A stretch of DNA of 64,000 nt from NCBI GenBank assembly GCA_964590225.1, contig CAZPWS010000009.1, positions 1 to 64,000 on the forward strand. Reading direction: 5' to 3'. Shown piece after piece: positions 16,784-25,456 of this stretch. The DNA comes from JAEUSG01 sp964590225 (GTDB lineage: Bacteria > Fibrobacterota > OXYB2-FULL-49-7 > JAEUSG01). Both the position numbers and the translations under genes were made by a program. The notes under the pieces are model-generated. The model made no database searches. It saw only the letters and a list, made by a program, of their open reading frames with translations, and was not told the DNA's origin. Numbering within the stretch: the first letter of the stretch is position 1; every line of letters begins with the position of its first letter.

Positions 16784-18640
16784 ATGAAATCAATCAAGTA
16801 CAGTATCTGTCTTATAACTCTGATACTTTCGGGAATTATTACTGGCGCAAGTGTCAACTTCACTGCAACGGCTATAAGGGATGTTGCAAAAGCCTTATCG
16901 GTAGCACACAACGCAAATATTATTGTTGACCATGATATTGACACAAAAGTTACAATTTTTCTTCAAGATGTAGAGTTAAAGCAGATACTTGATGCAATAA
17001 CAAAGACCTATAGCCTCTCATGGGTTATCGAGGGTAACATTTACAGAATCAGGAACGCCGTTGAAGAGCAATTTTTTGACATTGTTTTCGAAAATGACAC
17101 CATAAAACGCCTTGCGGCCCAGAATGTAAAAGTTCGGGATTTCATTGACGAAGCGAGTCGCCGAATGAACATCTCAATTCTTGCAGATAAAGGTATTAAG
17201 GGGAAAATAACTGCCTCCCTCTCAAACATTTCCTCCCGTGAAGGTCTTAAAGCTTGCTTCGAAGCCAACGGCTTTCTCTTTCAAAAAAAGGGGGAGGTGT
17301 TCGTTGTTGAGACCGACCCTCGAAAGAGCGACGACACAAAGCTGAAAACTCCGGGAAGCGATACCTACAAGAAATTTTTTATCGAGTTTGACGAAGGTAA
17401 AATATCGCTAACTGCAGCTGGTGCCGACCTCGGTGATTTACTGAAAGGTATTGCACAGGAAACCGGCTGCGCCTACATATTCTACGACAAAATCACCGGT
17501 ACTGCAGACGCAAGCCTTTTTTCCCTACCAATTAAAGAGGTAGTTGATCGACTGCTTGCCGGCACACGATATACATACACTTTTGACAATAACATTTTAC
17601 TCGTTGGTGAGAAAAACGCTGCCACGCCTTCGGGCGAAGCTCTCGCAGGTTCCAAACTGATTCATCTTCGCTACATCAAAGCTGAAAACATACCTTCTCT
17701 CCTACCGAAAACCGTTGCCTCATCAAATGTCCAGTTGGTTAAAGAACAAAATGGTATCCTTGTTATGGGAACGCAGATGGTAATAAAGCAAATGGAAGAC
17801 TTTGTAAAAGAAATTGACATTCCAACACCACAAGTATCTATTGAGGCGATTATCGTAGAATACTATACGGATTTTATCAAAGATCATGGACTAAAAGCCA
17901 AAGTAAAGTCCAATTCTGACACTTCCAGTGTTGGGGGTGCGCTATTGCCTGGGATCGCATTTTCATTAGGCGGAGCCGTCCTTGAAAAAAATACAGGTTT
18001 CCGTTTTGGTTCCATCGGTTTACTTCCATCGAACTTTCTTATGACTTTAAAAGCTCTCGAGACCAACAAACTTGCTCAAGTTCTTGCTCGCCCTAAAATT
18101 GTAACCCTCAATGGTTCTAAAGCCAGTATAAATGTTGGAACAAGCATGTATTATAAGATCACAACAGGAAATGTCGAAACACCACTGACACGATTTGAGG
18201 AGATCAATTCGGGAATAAGACTTGATATAACGCCATGGATTTCCAAAAGTGGGCAAATAACAGCAGATGTTTCCCCTGAAGTAAGCAGCGCCGGCGCACT
18301 TAACTTCGAAAATTATCCCGATGTTTCACGAAGGAGCATGACAACAACTGTGAGGCTGAATGATGGAGAAACTATTGCTATTGGAGGCCTCATCAAGTCA
18401 GAAGATCGAGAAACCATCGAACGGGTGCCTATAATAAGCCGTATTCCACTTATTGGATGGTTCTTTCGGTCAACCGTTAATAACAAGATAAAATCTGAAC
18501 TTGTAGTTTATATCACCCCACACATTCTTACTGATAGCGATAATATCGACATCAGTGCAGAACTCAAAAAAATTGAGGCGCGCTCGGTCATATCCAAAGA
18601 ATCAGTACCAGTTGACTCCACGGAAAGCAGCAATGAATGA
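16784..18640 (+). CDS. gspD: Secretin, GspD/PilQ family
   Basis: A 618-residue outer-membrane secretin. It has a signal-peptide-like start (about residues 1-22), an STN/N0-type domain ('VAKALSVAHNANIIVDHDI'), further N-domain repeats through about residue 350, and the secretin core ending in 'PIISRIPLIGWFFRS' and 'ELVVYITPHIL'. The core also contains 'ARPKIVTLNG' and 'LNDGETIAIGGLI', both family hallmarks. It forms the channel through which the pilus or secreted proteins cross the outer membrane. An AAGGAGG Shine-Dalgarno is present near 16770. The stop overlaps the next gene by 4 bases. Confidence 0.92.
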   Translation: MKSIKYSICLITLILSGIITGASVNFTATAIRDVAKALSVAHNANIIVDHDIDTKVTIFLQDVELKQILDAITKTYSLSWVIEGNIYRIRNAVEEQFFDIVFENDTIKRLAAQNVKVRDFIDEASRRMNISILADKGIKGKITASLSNISSREGLKACFEANGFLFQKKGEVFVVETDPRKSDDTKLKTPGSDTYKKFFIEFDEGKISLTAAGADLGDLLKGIAQETGCAYIFYDKITGTADASLFSLPIKEVVDRLLAGTRYTYTFDNNILLVGEKNAATPSGEALAGSKLIHLRYIKAENIPSLLPKTVASSNVQLVKEQNGILVMGTQMVIKQMEDFVKEIDIPTPQVSIEAIIVEYYTDFIKDHGLKAKVKSNSDTSSVGGALLPGIAFSLGGAVLEKNTGFRFGSIGLLPSNFLMTLKALETNKLAQVLARPKIVTLNGSKASINVGTSMYYKITTGNVETPLTRFEEINSGIRLDITPWISKSGQITADVSPEVSSAGALNFENYPDVSRRSMTTTVRLNDGETIAIGGLIKSEDRETIERVPIISRIPLIGWFFRSTVNNKIKSELVVYITPHILTDSDNIDISAELKKIEARSVISKESVPVDSTESSNE

Positions 18641-20028
18641 CCGACCGAAAAGGTTTCGTTGTTCTTGCTGCCTCTCTACTTATGGCCGTAATGTCAACTT
18701 TAGTTCTATCTCTTGTATCATTAACAATTAAACGATCAACGTTGAGATCCCACCATATCTATGAGCGACAGGCTTTTTATGCCTCCGAGGCGGCTGTCGA
18801 TCAGATGCTAATGGCATTTGGCCGAGGGGAAAGGGCGTGGGGCTTAGGCAGCGCATATTTATCACCTTTGATTCCCTTTACTGAAAATCCAGCAACATAT
18901 ATGTACACACATTTAAGCATGTATCCTTTTAGCGATTCACTTCGCGGCTATACAAGCTATTATCTAAGTATGCGTGGAGGATTTGTGTTAATCGATGCTA
19001 TTGGGTGGTTCCGCGATTCGTACTCAAGAATTTTGACTGAAATAGGGAGCGAAACAACTGACGATTTGTGTGCTGCTCTTATAATTACTGGTTCAAATAC
19101 AGTTACAATTCAAGGCGCGAAAGTTATAGGACCGGTATTTTCCAACGCCCATACAATACCTTCTAATGCATTCCAGAAGATGAAAAACCGACAACATGCA
19201 GAAATTACACTTAACTCATCATTTTTTAATGAAATGATGAATCAGATTTATAAAAGCTCGCAAGTCAATTCAGGATATAGTGTCAACGGAACCGGACAGC
19301 ATTATTACAACGACGATAACCTCTCCGAACTATCGAAAAACAATTCCATAATACGCCATGGGTCTCCGGTAGTTTTGTCGTCGGAGAACGGAACAATCAT
19401 CGATGGTCCATTAATTATTGAATCTATGTCATCAATACAGGTTTCTGGCAACATCGTCTTAAACAGAGTAACTTTAATCGCACAGGAGGATCTGTCGTGC
19501 CTTGACGATATCATACTAAACGACTGCACCCTTCTATCCTCTAAGAGGATATTCATCGCCGATCGTGCAAAGGTGAATGGATCTTTTTTTTCCAGAGGAT
19601 GTTTCGAGATATACGATCAGGCAACAGTAATGTCAAACTCTCTTATTTACAACGGAACAGATGAAAGCTACGGAAGAAAAACCGGCATTTCAATTCATGG
19701 TATGGTATCGATAAACGGAACTGTTATTTTGAATATAAGAGAAGGAATACCCAACATATCAATTGGGCAAAACTGTGTGATAAACGGTCTTGTGTACGCA
19801 AGCGGTAGCATTGACCTTGAAGGAGTTGTCAACGGCACTGTAATAACAAATATGTTCTTACCAGATACCGTGATAAAGGCCAGTACCGACAGAGACACTG
19901 ATTCTCTCCAATATATTTTCAGGAATGGGACGATCAACTATGGAGCGCTGCCTGAAGATTTCGAAATGCCATATGGAATTGGAAGTCGCGGCAATATCAA
20001 GGTTATTTCATGGAAAACCGAAAAATAA
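18637..20028 (+). CDS. PilX/GspK-type minor pilin with beta-solenoid-like body
   Basis: A 463-residue protein. Residues 5-30 ('KGFVVLAASLLMAVMSTLVL') are a prepilin-like hydrophobic helix, followed by 'ERQAFYASEAAVDQMLMAF', the PilX/GspK-type segment. The mature +5 position is not Glu, as in GspK. From about residue 260 to 440 the chain is built of short repeated strands rich in Ile, Val, Asn and Gly ('IQVSGNIVLNRVTLI', 'INGLVYASGSIDLEGVVNGT'), resembling a right-handed beta-helix or bactofilin-like solenoid. It probably sits at the tip of the pseudopilus, where the solenoid could bind substrate or a surface; that is inference. Overlaps the secretin stop and the next prepilin start. Confidence 0.65.
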   Translation: MTDRKGFVVLAASLLMAVMSTLVLSLVSLTIKRSTLRSHHIYERQAFYASEAAVDQMLMAFGRGERAWGLGSAYLSPLIPFTENPATYMYTHLSMYPFSDSLRGYTSYYLSMRGGFVLIDAIGWFRDSYSRILTEIGSETTDDLCAALIITGSNTVTIQGAKVIGPVFSNAHTIPSNAFQKMKNRQHAEITLNSSFFNEMMNQIYKSSQVNSGYSVNGTGQHYYNDDNLSELSKNNSIIRHGSPVVLSSENGTIIDGPLIIESMSSIQVSGNIVLNRVTLIAQEDLSCLDDIILNDCTLLSSKRIFIADRAKVNGSFFSRGCFEIYDQATVMSNSLIYNGTDESYGRKTGISIHGMVSINGTVILNIREGIPNISIGQNCVINGLVYASGSIDLEGVVNGTVITNMFLPDTVIKASTDRDTDSLQYIFRNGTINYGALPEDFEMPYGIGSRGNIKVISWKTEK

Positions 20029-20402
20029 GACTATCAGATTGCAGAGGTTTTACTATTATCGAGGGGCTAATTGCCATCCTGATAATATCGCTTGCGACCG
20101 TGCCATGCTATAAGGCAATTGTTACTGCCCACAAATTTTCTGTTAAACTTGCTGATGACACGGCAATATATTTTGCTGTTTCGAGCGAAATGGAAATTTT
20201 AAAGTCCGGCTCTGCCGCAATCGGTTACGGCTCACGGGATATCATAATTAACAAGAAGGACTACCGTCTTAAGTGGACAATCAAGGAGCGGTTTCCCTAC
20301 GGCGGAATATATGGGCAGACGAATAACATTAGAGAAATAACTGTAGCAATTTATAAAAGCAAAAAGGAGCTATTTAAACTTGTCTCGCTATATAGTAAAT
20401 AA
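20010..20402 (+). CDS. Minor prepilin, GspI/PilV-like
   Basis: A 130-residue prepilin with the cleavage and assembly segment 'RGFTIIEGLIAILIISLAT' after a 13-residue leader (mature Phe, Glu at +5). The C-terminal domain is small and basic. It overlaps the solenoid pilin by 19 bases and the following prepilin by 23, so the three are one transcription unit. Position and size match GspI or PilV, a minor subunit that helps start the pilus tip complex; the exact paralogue cannot be fixed. Confidence 0.75.
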   Translation: MENRKIRLSDCRGFTIIEGLIAILIISLATVPCYKAIVTAHKFSVKLADDTAIYFAVSSEMEILKSGSAAIGYGSRDIIINKKDYRLKWTIKERFPYGGIYGQTNNIREITVAIYKSKKELFKLVSLYSK

Positions 20403-20835
20403 AAAGCTTCGCGCTGAAGGATTTATCATTATGGAGCTTGTTGCAGGGCTAATTGTTTCATCCGTGGCAGTTATCCTTTTATTTACTGTTTACTCAATCA
20501 TAAATAGACAATACACCAGCAGTCTTGAAAACTTTCTTGCATGGAATGAGGCCGGCCAGTTTATGATAACAATGGAAAAAACTATTCTTGACTCGCGAAA
20601 AATATTGTCTGTTTCACCAACCGAACTCACCCTCATTAAGAAAGGAGGACAACAAGAAACTTTTACCTATGATGGCAATAATTTACTAATAGGTAATAAG
20701 CCAATTAAAATTGGCAACCGTAAAATCACCAATGCCTCATTCAAAAAAGGGCAGCGTACCATCTCCTTCTTTTTAGCAGTTTCAAACAAAAATGACACTA
20801 TTAATTTGTCATTTACCGTCATGCGGAGAAATTAA
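20380..20835 (+). CDS. Minor prepilin, GspJ/PilW-like
   Basis: A 151-residue prepilin. 'EGFIIMELVAGLIVSSVAV' is the cleavage and membrane segment, with Glu at mature +5. The C-terminal domain has beta-strand character. The start is a TTG about 11 bases after an AGGAG, inside the 3' end of the previous gene. It is last in the plus-strand operon. By order (after the GspI-like gene) and length it resembles GspJ/PilW. Confidence 0.7.
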   Translation: MSRYIVNKKLRAEGFIIMELVAGLIVSSVAVILLFTVYSIINRQYTSSLENFLAWNEAGQFMITMEKTILDSRKILSVSPTELTLIKKGGQQETFTYDGNNLLIGNKPIKIGNRKITNASFKKGQRTISFFLAVSNKNDTINLSFTVMRRN

Positions 20836-20887
20836 TTCTTCTCCAATTCAAATGCTCTTTTTCTGGGAACCTATCGATCATACCAAT

Positions 20888-21349
20888 TTACCACAGCAGG
20901 ATAATCTTTCTGACGACGCTCTTGCCGTTGCCTTCCATCCGTATCAAGTAAATTCCGGCAGGCTGTTCGTTACTTTTCCAGCGTACGACATTACCTCTAA
21001 GATGGGGCACGAGATCAACAACGTCCTGTCCAGCAACATTATATACAGACAATTTTTTAACAGATTGCGGTTTGCCAATAGAAATATCAATAAAAGGGCA
21101 GAATGGATTGGGAGCTGCGTGTAATAGGGGGTATTGCCATGCCGTCAGCATTTGCAAGATTTTCATTTTCTGTCGTACCACTGCCGTAAAGCATGACCTT
21201 GGTATCGTATGCGACAGAATCAATATTGACCCCTTCCTTGGAAATTAGCACCAGATAAGCGCTTTATCTTAGCCATACACGCAAACTGAGTCATACACCC
21301 GACCACGATCGTAAGATTCCCAGAAGGGATGAAAGACCGAATCAAGCAT
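20888..21349 (-). pseudogene. Decayed 3' end of a secreted protein with a C-terminal sorting domain
   Basis: The frame ending at 20888 encodes 'APNPFCPFIDISIG', 'KKLSVYNVAGQDVV' and 'QPAGIYLIRMEG', the pattern of the type IX/FlgD-like C-terminal sorting domain. Upstream, protein-like sequence continues in a different frame ('ISKEGVNIDSVAYDTKVML', around 21100-21262) and again in another ('FHPFWESYDRGRVYDS', around 21280-21349), each ended by stops. The gene is therefore broken by at least two frame changes and lacks its N-terminus. It matches the style of the intact 918-residue sorting-domain protein at 31170-33926 but is not a copy of its end. Confidence 0.6.
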
Positions 21350-21427
21350 TTTTCAGTAAAAAACGATACCAAAATCCTTTCGTGCTTCCAAAATTCTCTT
21401 TTTTGTATAGATTTTTTTGGGGAAAGA

Positions 21428-22189
21428 CTAAATATTCTTATTTCTACAATGGGCAGACAAAACTATATCTCTCAATAAATTTGTTAACTCACCCTTTTTT
21501 GCCACTCCAAAATCTCGTGTATCTATAGGCGGCAACACGGTAATATGAATTTCTCCGCGCTTAACAACCCATCCATTACCCTCAAGTTTTTGCCGCCCTC
21601 CACTTTGCGCAACAGGAATAATAACCGCGTCAGAGTCGATAGCGGTTCGAACGCTACCCTGCTTGAATTCAGCTACTGTTCCCTCCCTGTTTCTTGTACC
21701 TTCAGGGAAGATAAGGATAGCCCTATCAACAGACTGTTTGTCCACAGTATCAGATAGGGTCGCTTTCGCTTTTCGCATATCTTTCCTGTCGAGAAGCACT
21801 CCACCGCTCCTTTTTATCCAATAACCAAGGAGTGGTATTTTACCAAGCTCCCGTTTTGCTATAAATCCAACAGGATAAGGTGCAATCGACAGTACGCAGG
21901 GAATATCCAGATAACTTTCATGATTCGAAACAATAAATACGCGCCGATCTTTGGGTATAAGAGAGAAGTTCTCTTTTCCAACAACAACCAATTTGGTTTT
22001 CGACAAAAACATTATAAAACTGCCAAAACCGTGGCTCAATCTTAATAAGATTTTGGTTTCGTTTCTACGCAATATCTGTACGCCACAAAATAGCACAACC
22101 ATTACAACAGCCATGTAGATAATTATCAGCCCACCGGCAAAAAGGGAATATGGTATTCCTATTAATCTTTTAAACAGTCGATTTTCCAT
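21428..22189 (-). CDS. plsC: 1-acyl-sn-glycerol-3-phosphate acyltransferase
   Basis: A 253-residue membrane-associated acyltransferase making phosphatidic acid from lysophosphatidic acid. The catalytic HX4D motif is 'NHESYLD', and the glycerol-phosphate binding motif is 'FPEGTRNREG'. Two hydrophobic stretches lie near the N-terminus (about residues 14-36 and 48-62), normal for PlsC. The start overlaps the end of pheA by 20 bases, so the two are cotranscribed although their pathways are unrelated. A paralogue used for another acyl transfer cannot be excluded. Confidence 0.88.
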   Translation of the reverse strand: MENRLFKRLIGIPYSLFAGGLIIIYMAVVMVVLFCGVQILRRNETKILLRLSHGFGSFIMFLSKTKLVVVGKENFSLIPKDRRVFIVSNHESYLDIPCVLSIAPYPVGFIAKRELGKIPLLGYWIKRSGGVLLDRKDMRKAKATLSDTVDKQSVDRAILIFPEGTRNREGTVAEFKQGSVRTAIDSDAVIIPVAQSGGRQKLEGNGWVVKRGEIHITVLPPIDTRDFGVAKKGELTNLLRDIVLSAHCRNKNI

Positions 22190-23000
22190 GAGGGTATGAA
22201 CCCAAAACCTTCATGAAGGTAGTTATTTCCCGTAAGTGGTCAATGGCCTTTTGTATTGCCGGATTAAACACATCACCCGATAAGTCAAGATAAAAGATGT
22301 AGTGCCACGGACTCCCGTGAATAGGTCTCGATTCAATTTTATAAAGGTCAAGATCCTGAATCGCGAAAACCGAGAGGCTTTTCCAAAGCGATCCTGGCAC
22401 ATTTTTGAGAGCAAAAACTATTGAAGTTTTGGCATCAGAGGCCGGCTTAACTTTCTTTTTAGAAAGGATGAAAAATCTTGTATAGTTCTTAGCGTCATCT
22501 TCTATGCCCTTTGCGAGAATCTTCATGCCATATTCTTTTGCCGCTATCTCACTTGCTATTGCTGCCGCATCGGGATATTGCTTGTCGCGGATATATTTCA
22601 CCGCACCGGCAGTGTCGCCATAAGCATGTTCTTCGACACCCTCAAGCTTCTGTTTGATAAATCGTCTGCACTGTGCAAGCCCCTGAGGATGTGAATATAC
22701 CCTCTTTATATGACGAAGCGCTGTTCCTGCATTTACAATAAGATTGTGTTTTACGCGCAGCTTAATTTCTCCGCAAATCCACAACGGATACTCCAGTAAT
22801 AGATCGTAATTTTGATGTATGCTTCCTGCAAGGGAGTTCTCTATAGGTATTATACCGTAATTGGCTTTTCCCTTTAAAACCATTCTAAAAACTTCTTCGA
22901 ACCCATTTACTGGAATTGTTTTAATTTTTTCTCCAAAATACGATAATCCGGCAAGCTCGCTAAAAGCCCCATGCGCGCCCTGAAATGCCAATGTCTTCAT
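22170..23000 (-). CDS. pheA: Prephenate dehydratase
   Basis: A 276-residue monofunctional enzyme converting prephenate to phenylpyruvate in phenylalanine synthesis. The catalytic domain has 'LAFQGAHGAFSE' at the start, 'GIIPIENSLAGSI' and the signature 'NYTRFFILS'. The C-terminal ACT domain shows 'KIESRPIHGSPWHYIFY', the phenylalanine-binding ESRP motif, so feedback inhibition by phenylalanine is expected. No chorismate mutase domain is attached. An AAAGGGA Shine-Dalgarno precedes the ATG. Confidence 0.93.
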   Translation of the reverse strand: MKTLAFQGAHGAFSELAGLSYFGEKIKTIPVNGFEEVFRMVLKGKANYGIIPIENSLAGSIHQNYDLLLEYPLWICGEIKLRVKHNLIVNAGTALRHIKRVYSHPQGLAQCRRFIKQKLEGVEEHAYGDTAGAVKYIRDKQYPDAAAIASEIAAKEYGMKILAKGIEDDAKNYTRFFILSKKKVKPASDAKTSIVFALKNVPGSLWKSLSVFAIQDLDLYKIESRPIHGSPWHYIFYLDLSGDVFNPAIQKAIDHLREITTFMKVLGSYPHGKSTV

Positions 23001-23011
23001 TAATTGTCCCT

Positions 23012-23497
23012 TTATTCTTTTATAAGCCTTTTGGCAACTATGAACCTTCTGCCATAGTAATCGTCGGATAACGAATCCGTCCGGACCCCACCATTTCTGC
23101 TCGCATGCACAAATTTTCCATCGCCGACAGAGATGGCTACATGGTTGATTTTTCTGCTGTCAATTTTAAAAAACAGAAGATCGCCTGTTTTTATGTCGCT
23201 TTCCCTGACCTTTACACCATGTTTTGACTGTTCTTCGGCTTTTCTCGGTAATTCAACCCCCATGCAATCCTTAAAGACCACAAAAGCAAGACCGGAGCAG
23301 TCAATTCCATCATAACCATCCCCCCCCCACTTGTAGGGGGTTCCATTGTATTTCAAAAGGCAGCCCGTTATCATCCTCTCGTTGGAAACAACATACTTTT
23401 TCCCATTATCCATATCCCGTCCGCCATAACGGGTAAAGCGGGCCGTTGGCGAACATAAACACAGTATTAGAGGAAAAAGCACAAGCAGGTTTTTCAT
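23012..23497 (-). CDS. NlpC/P60 family cell-wall hydrolase
   Basis: A 161-residue secreted cysteine peptidase of the NlpC/P60 family, which cleaves peptide stems of peptidoglycan. The catalytic Cys is in 'DGIDCSGLAF' and the His in 'NHVAISVGDGKFVHAS'. The N-terminus is a signal sequence; 'LILCLCSP' near residue 16 is at best a poor lipobox. Length is that of a lone catalytic domain with no SH3 or LysM targeting domain. It is upstream of pheA with 11 bases between, and divergent from enolase. Confidence 0.88.
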   Translation of the reverse strand: MKNLLVLFPLILCLCSPTARFTRYGGRDMDNGKKYVVSNERMITGCLLKYNGTPYKWGGDGYDGIDCSGLAFVVFKDCMGVELPRKAEEQSKHGVKVRESDIKTGDLLFFKIDSRKINHVAISVGDGKFVHASRNGGVRTDSLSDDYYGRRFIVAKRLIKE

Positions 23498-23515
23498 ATC
23501 TTTGGAAACCTACCA

Positions 23516-23545
23516 TTGAATATACATTCCTTCCGCTTGTATATT
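23516..23545 (+). promoter_or_regulatory. Probable promoter of eno
   Basis: TTGAAT (23516-23521) and TATATT (23540-23545) are separated by 18 bases, with the enolase ATG about 46 bases downstream. The match to sigma-70 type boxes is fair. The divergent NlpC/P60 gene starts only about 20 bases to the left. Confidence 0.4.
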
Positions 23546-23591
23546 ATAGGCGTTAAAGATAAAATTAAACAAACAAAACGAAAGGTTAACA

Positions 23592-24887
23592 ATGAGTAAA
23601 ATTGCATCAGTCAAAGCGCGGGAAATTCTTGATTCAAGAGGTAATCCTACAATCGAAGTTGATGTGGTTCTGAAATCTGGCGTAAAAGCGACAGGCCTTG
23701 TGCCATCGGGAGCATCAACAGGCGAATACGAGGCATGCGAACTTCGTGATGGAGACAAAAAGCGTTATTCTGGTAAAGGGGTACTTAGAGCTGTCGCTAA
23801 TGCCAATACAGCTCTTGCTAAGGCTTTAAAGGGCAAGGATGTGCTTAAGCAGAGAGAACTTGACGCACTTATGATAAAGCTCGATGGCACTCCAAACAAA
23901 AGCAAACTTGGCGCAAACGCAATACTTGGCGCTTCGATGGCAATTTGCCGAGCTGCTGCAATTGAATCCAAAATGCCACTATGGAAATATGTTGGCAAAC
24001 TGCATAATAATACAAAGTATAACCTTCCAATTCCTATGGCCAATATCATAAACGGCGGCAAACATGCCGATAATAAAATTGATTTTCAGGAATTTATGAT
24101 TATGCCAGTTGGCGCAAAGTCTTTTTCTGAAGGTCTTCGCTGGATTACTGAGATTTTTCACACCCTTAAAGGAATATTAAAGAAGAACAAGCATGTTACG
24201 GCGGTAGGCGATGAAGGTGGCTTTGCTCCAAACATTACCAACGATCAGGCTCTTGAAGTAATTATGGAAGCAATTAAGGCTGCCGGCTACAAACCTGGTT
24301 CGCAGATCAAAATCGCTCTTGACACAGCTTCTTCGGAACTTTTTGAGGAAGGTGGAAGAAAGGGATACAAATTTTGGAAAAGCAATCCTTCAAAATTATT
24401 CAATGCGGACGACATGATAAAAATTTTCGCTAACTGGATAAAAAAGTACCCTATCATATCAGTTGAAGATGGCCTCGACCAGAACGACTGGGAAGGGTAT
24501 GTCAAGATGACTAAGGCACTTGGAAAGAAAACCCAGATTGTTGGCGATGATTTCTTTGTTACCAACCCTGAAAGGCTTGGCAAAGGCATAAAGATGAATG
24601 CCGCAAATGCGATTCTTATCAAAGTTAACCAGATTGGTACTGTCACAGAAACACTTGACGCAATAAAGATGGCACAAAAAGCCAAATATGGCGTTATTAT
24701 TTCCCACCGTTCAGGCGAGACCGAAGATGCCTTTATTGCCGATCTTGCCGTAGGAACTGGGGCAGGACAAATCAAGACGGGCTCACTCTCAAGAACAGAT
24801 CGCGTTGCAAAATATAACCAGCTTTTAAGAATTGAGGAAGAGCTTGGTAAAAAGGCTATTTACGGAAACAACGATCTGAAGAAATAA
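23592..24887 (+). CDS. eno: Enolase
   Basis: A 431-residue phosphopyruvate hydratase of glycolysis, full length. Recognised segments are 'AREILDSRGNPTIEVDV', the flexible loop 'SGASTGEYEACELRDGD', metal-binding 'SVEDGLDQNDW' and 'VGDDFFVTN', the signature 'LIKVNQIGTVTETLDAI', and the phosphate-binding 'ISHRSGETEDAF'. A GAAAGG ribosome site precedes the ATG. Transcribed alone, with its own promoter and a clear intrinsic terminator. Confidence 0.97.
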   Translation: MSKIASVKAREILDSRGNPTIEVDVVLKSGVKATGLVPSGASTGEYEACELRDGDKKRYSGKGVLRAVANANTALAKALKGKDVLKQRELDALMIKLDGTPNKSKLGANAILGASMAICRAAAIESKMPLWKYVGKLHNNTKYNLPIPMANIINGGKHADNKIDFQEFMIMPVGAKSFSEGLRWITEIFHTLKGILKKNKHVTAVGDEGGFAPNITNDQALEVIMEAIKAAGYKPGSQIKIALDTASSELFEEGGRKGYKFWKSNPSKLFNADDMIKIFANWIKKYPIISVEDGLDQNDWEGYVKMTKALGKKTQIVGDDFFVTNPERLGKGIKMNAANAILIKVNQIGTVTETLDAIKMAQKAKYGVIISHRSGETEDAFIADLAVGTGAGQIKTGSLSRTDRVAKYNQLLRIEEELGKKAIYGNNDLKK

Positions 24888-24923
24888 TAGCCTGTATCGA
24901 ACAGTTTAGGAAAAGTAAATAGG

Positions 24924-24970
24924 CGGTTCTCCGTACTATATTATAAAGATATACGGGGGACCGTTTTTTT
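24924..24970 (+). terminator. Intrinsic terminator after eno
   Basis: CGGTTCTCCGTA and TACGGGGGACCG form a 12-pair stem with two G-U pairs around a loop of about 16 bases, followed directly by seven T. It starts about 37 bases after the eno stop. The converging response regulator gene ends in the T-run, so the stem may also stop the opposite transcript. Confidence 0.85.
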
Positions 24971-25349
24971 ATTTCAGAGAAGTGGTCTCAAAATGGTGCA
25001 CAATTGCACTGTGCAGCTTATTCAGGTTAATTGGCTTTGAAAAAGCGGTTTCAACAGCAAGCCCAAGATTATTGTGTGGTTTGCCGTCTTCTTTTATAAG
25101 TCCCGAAACAACTATAATTAGCTTATTTTGGGTGTAAATATTATCCCTTAACTCATCTATAAGCTGTTTGCCGTCCATACCGGGAATCATCAGATCAACT
25201 ATTATTACATCGGGTTTAAGAAATTTAACCATAGACAGCCCCTCAATCCCATTTTCAGCACAGGCCGCCTTATAGCCTTTTTTTATAAGGAAAAGGCGCA
25301 GCATTTCCGCTGCATCGCTGTCATCTTCGATTATTAGAACTGTATGCAT
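24969..25349 (-). CDS. Single-domain response regulator (CheY-like receiver)
   Basis: A 126-residue receiver domain without an output domain. The acidic pair is in 'VLIIEDDSDA', the phospho-acceptor Asp in 'VIIVDLMIPGMDG', the Ser/Thr position in 'IIVVSGL' and the Lys in 'AFSKPINL', so phosphorylation chemistry is complete. No histidine kinase is adjacent. It could act by protein-protein contact, like CheY or Spo0F. A good promoter lies so close to the ATG that the transcript is probably leaderless. Confidence 0.9.
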   Translation of the reverse strand: MHTVLIIEDDSDAAEMLRLFLIKKGYKAACAENGIEGLSMVKFLKPDVIIVDLMIPGMDGKQLIDELRDNIYTQNKLIIVVSGLIKEDGKPHNNLGLAVETAFSKPINLNKLHSAIVHHFETTSLK

Positions 25350-25355
25350 GGCTCA

Positions 25356-25384
25356 TATTTAGCATTTGTCAGCAGATATTTCAA
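25356..25384 (-). promoter_or_regulatory. Promoter of the response regulator, probably leaderless
   Basis: On the minus strand TTGAAA (25384-25379), 17 bases, then TAAATA (25361-25356). Only six bases separate the -10 box from the ATG at 25349, and no Shine-Dalgarno precedes it. Transcription should start at or next to the start codon. Confidence 0.5.
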
Positions 25385-25456
25385 GTGTTTTCTTTTAAAA
25401 AGAGTGGGATATCCTTTTTATTTGTTAAAATTCTACAAAACCTACAACAAAAGATG

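Noticed and set aside
20792..21124. Plus-strand 110-codon frame after the last prepilin
   Set aside because: It runs antisense to the decayed sorting-domain gene, starts inside the prepilin gene and resembles no family; the minus-strand reading is clearly protein-like.
24287..24775. Long antisense frame within enolase
   Set aside because: It is a shadow of the highly constrained eno coding sequence, with no own ribosome site or family resemblance.
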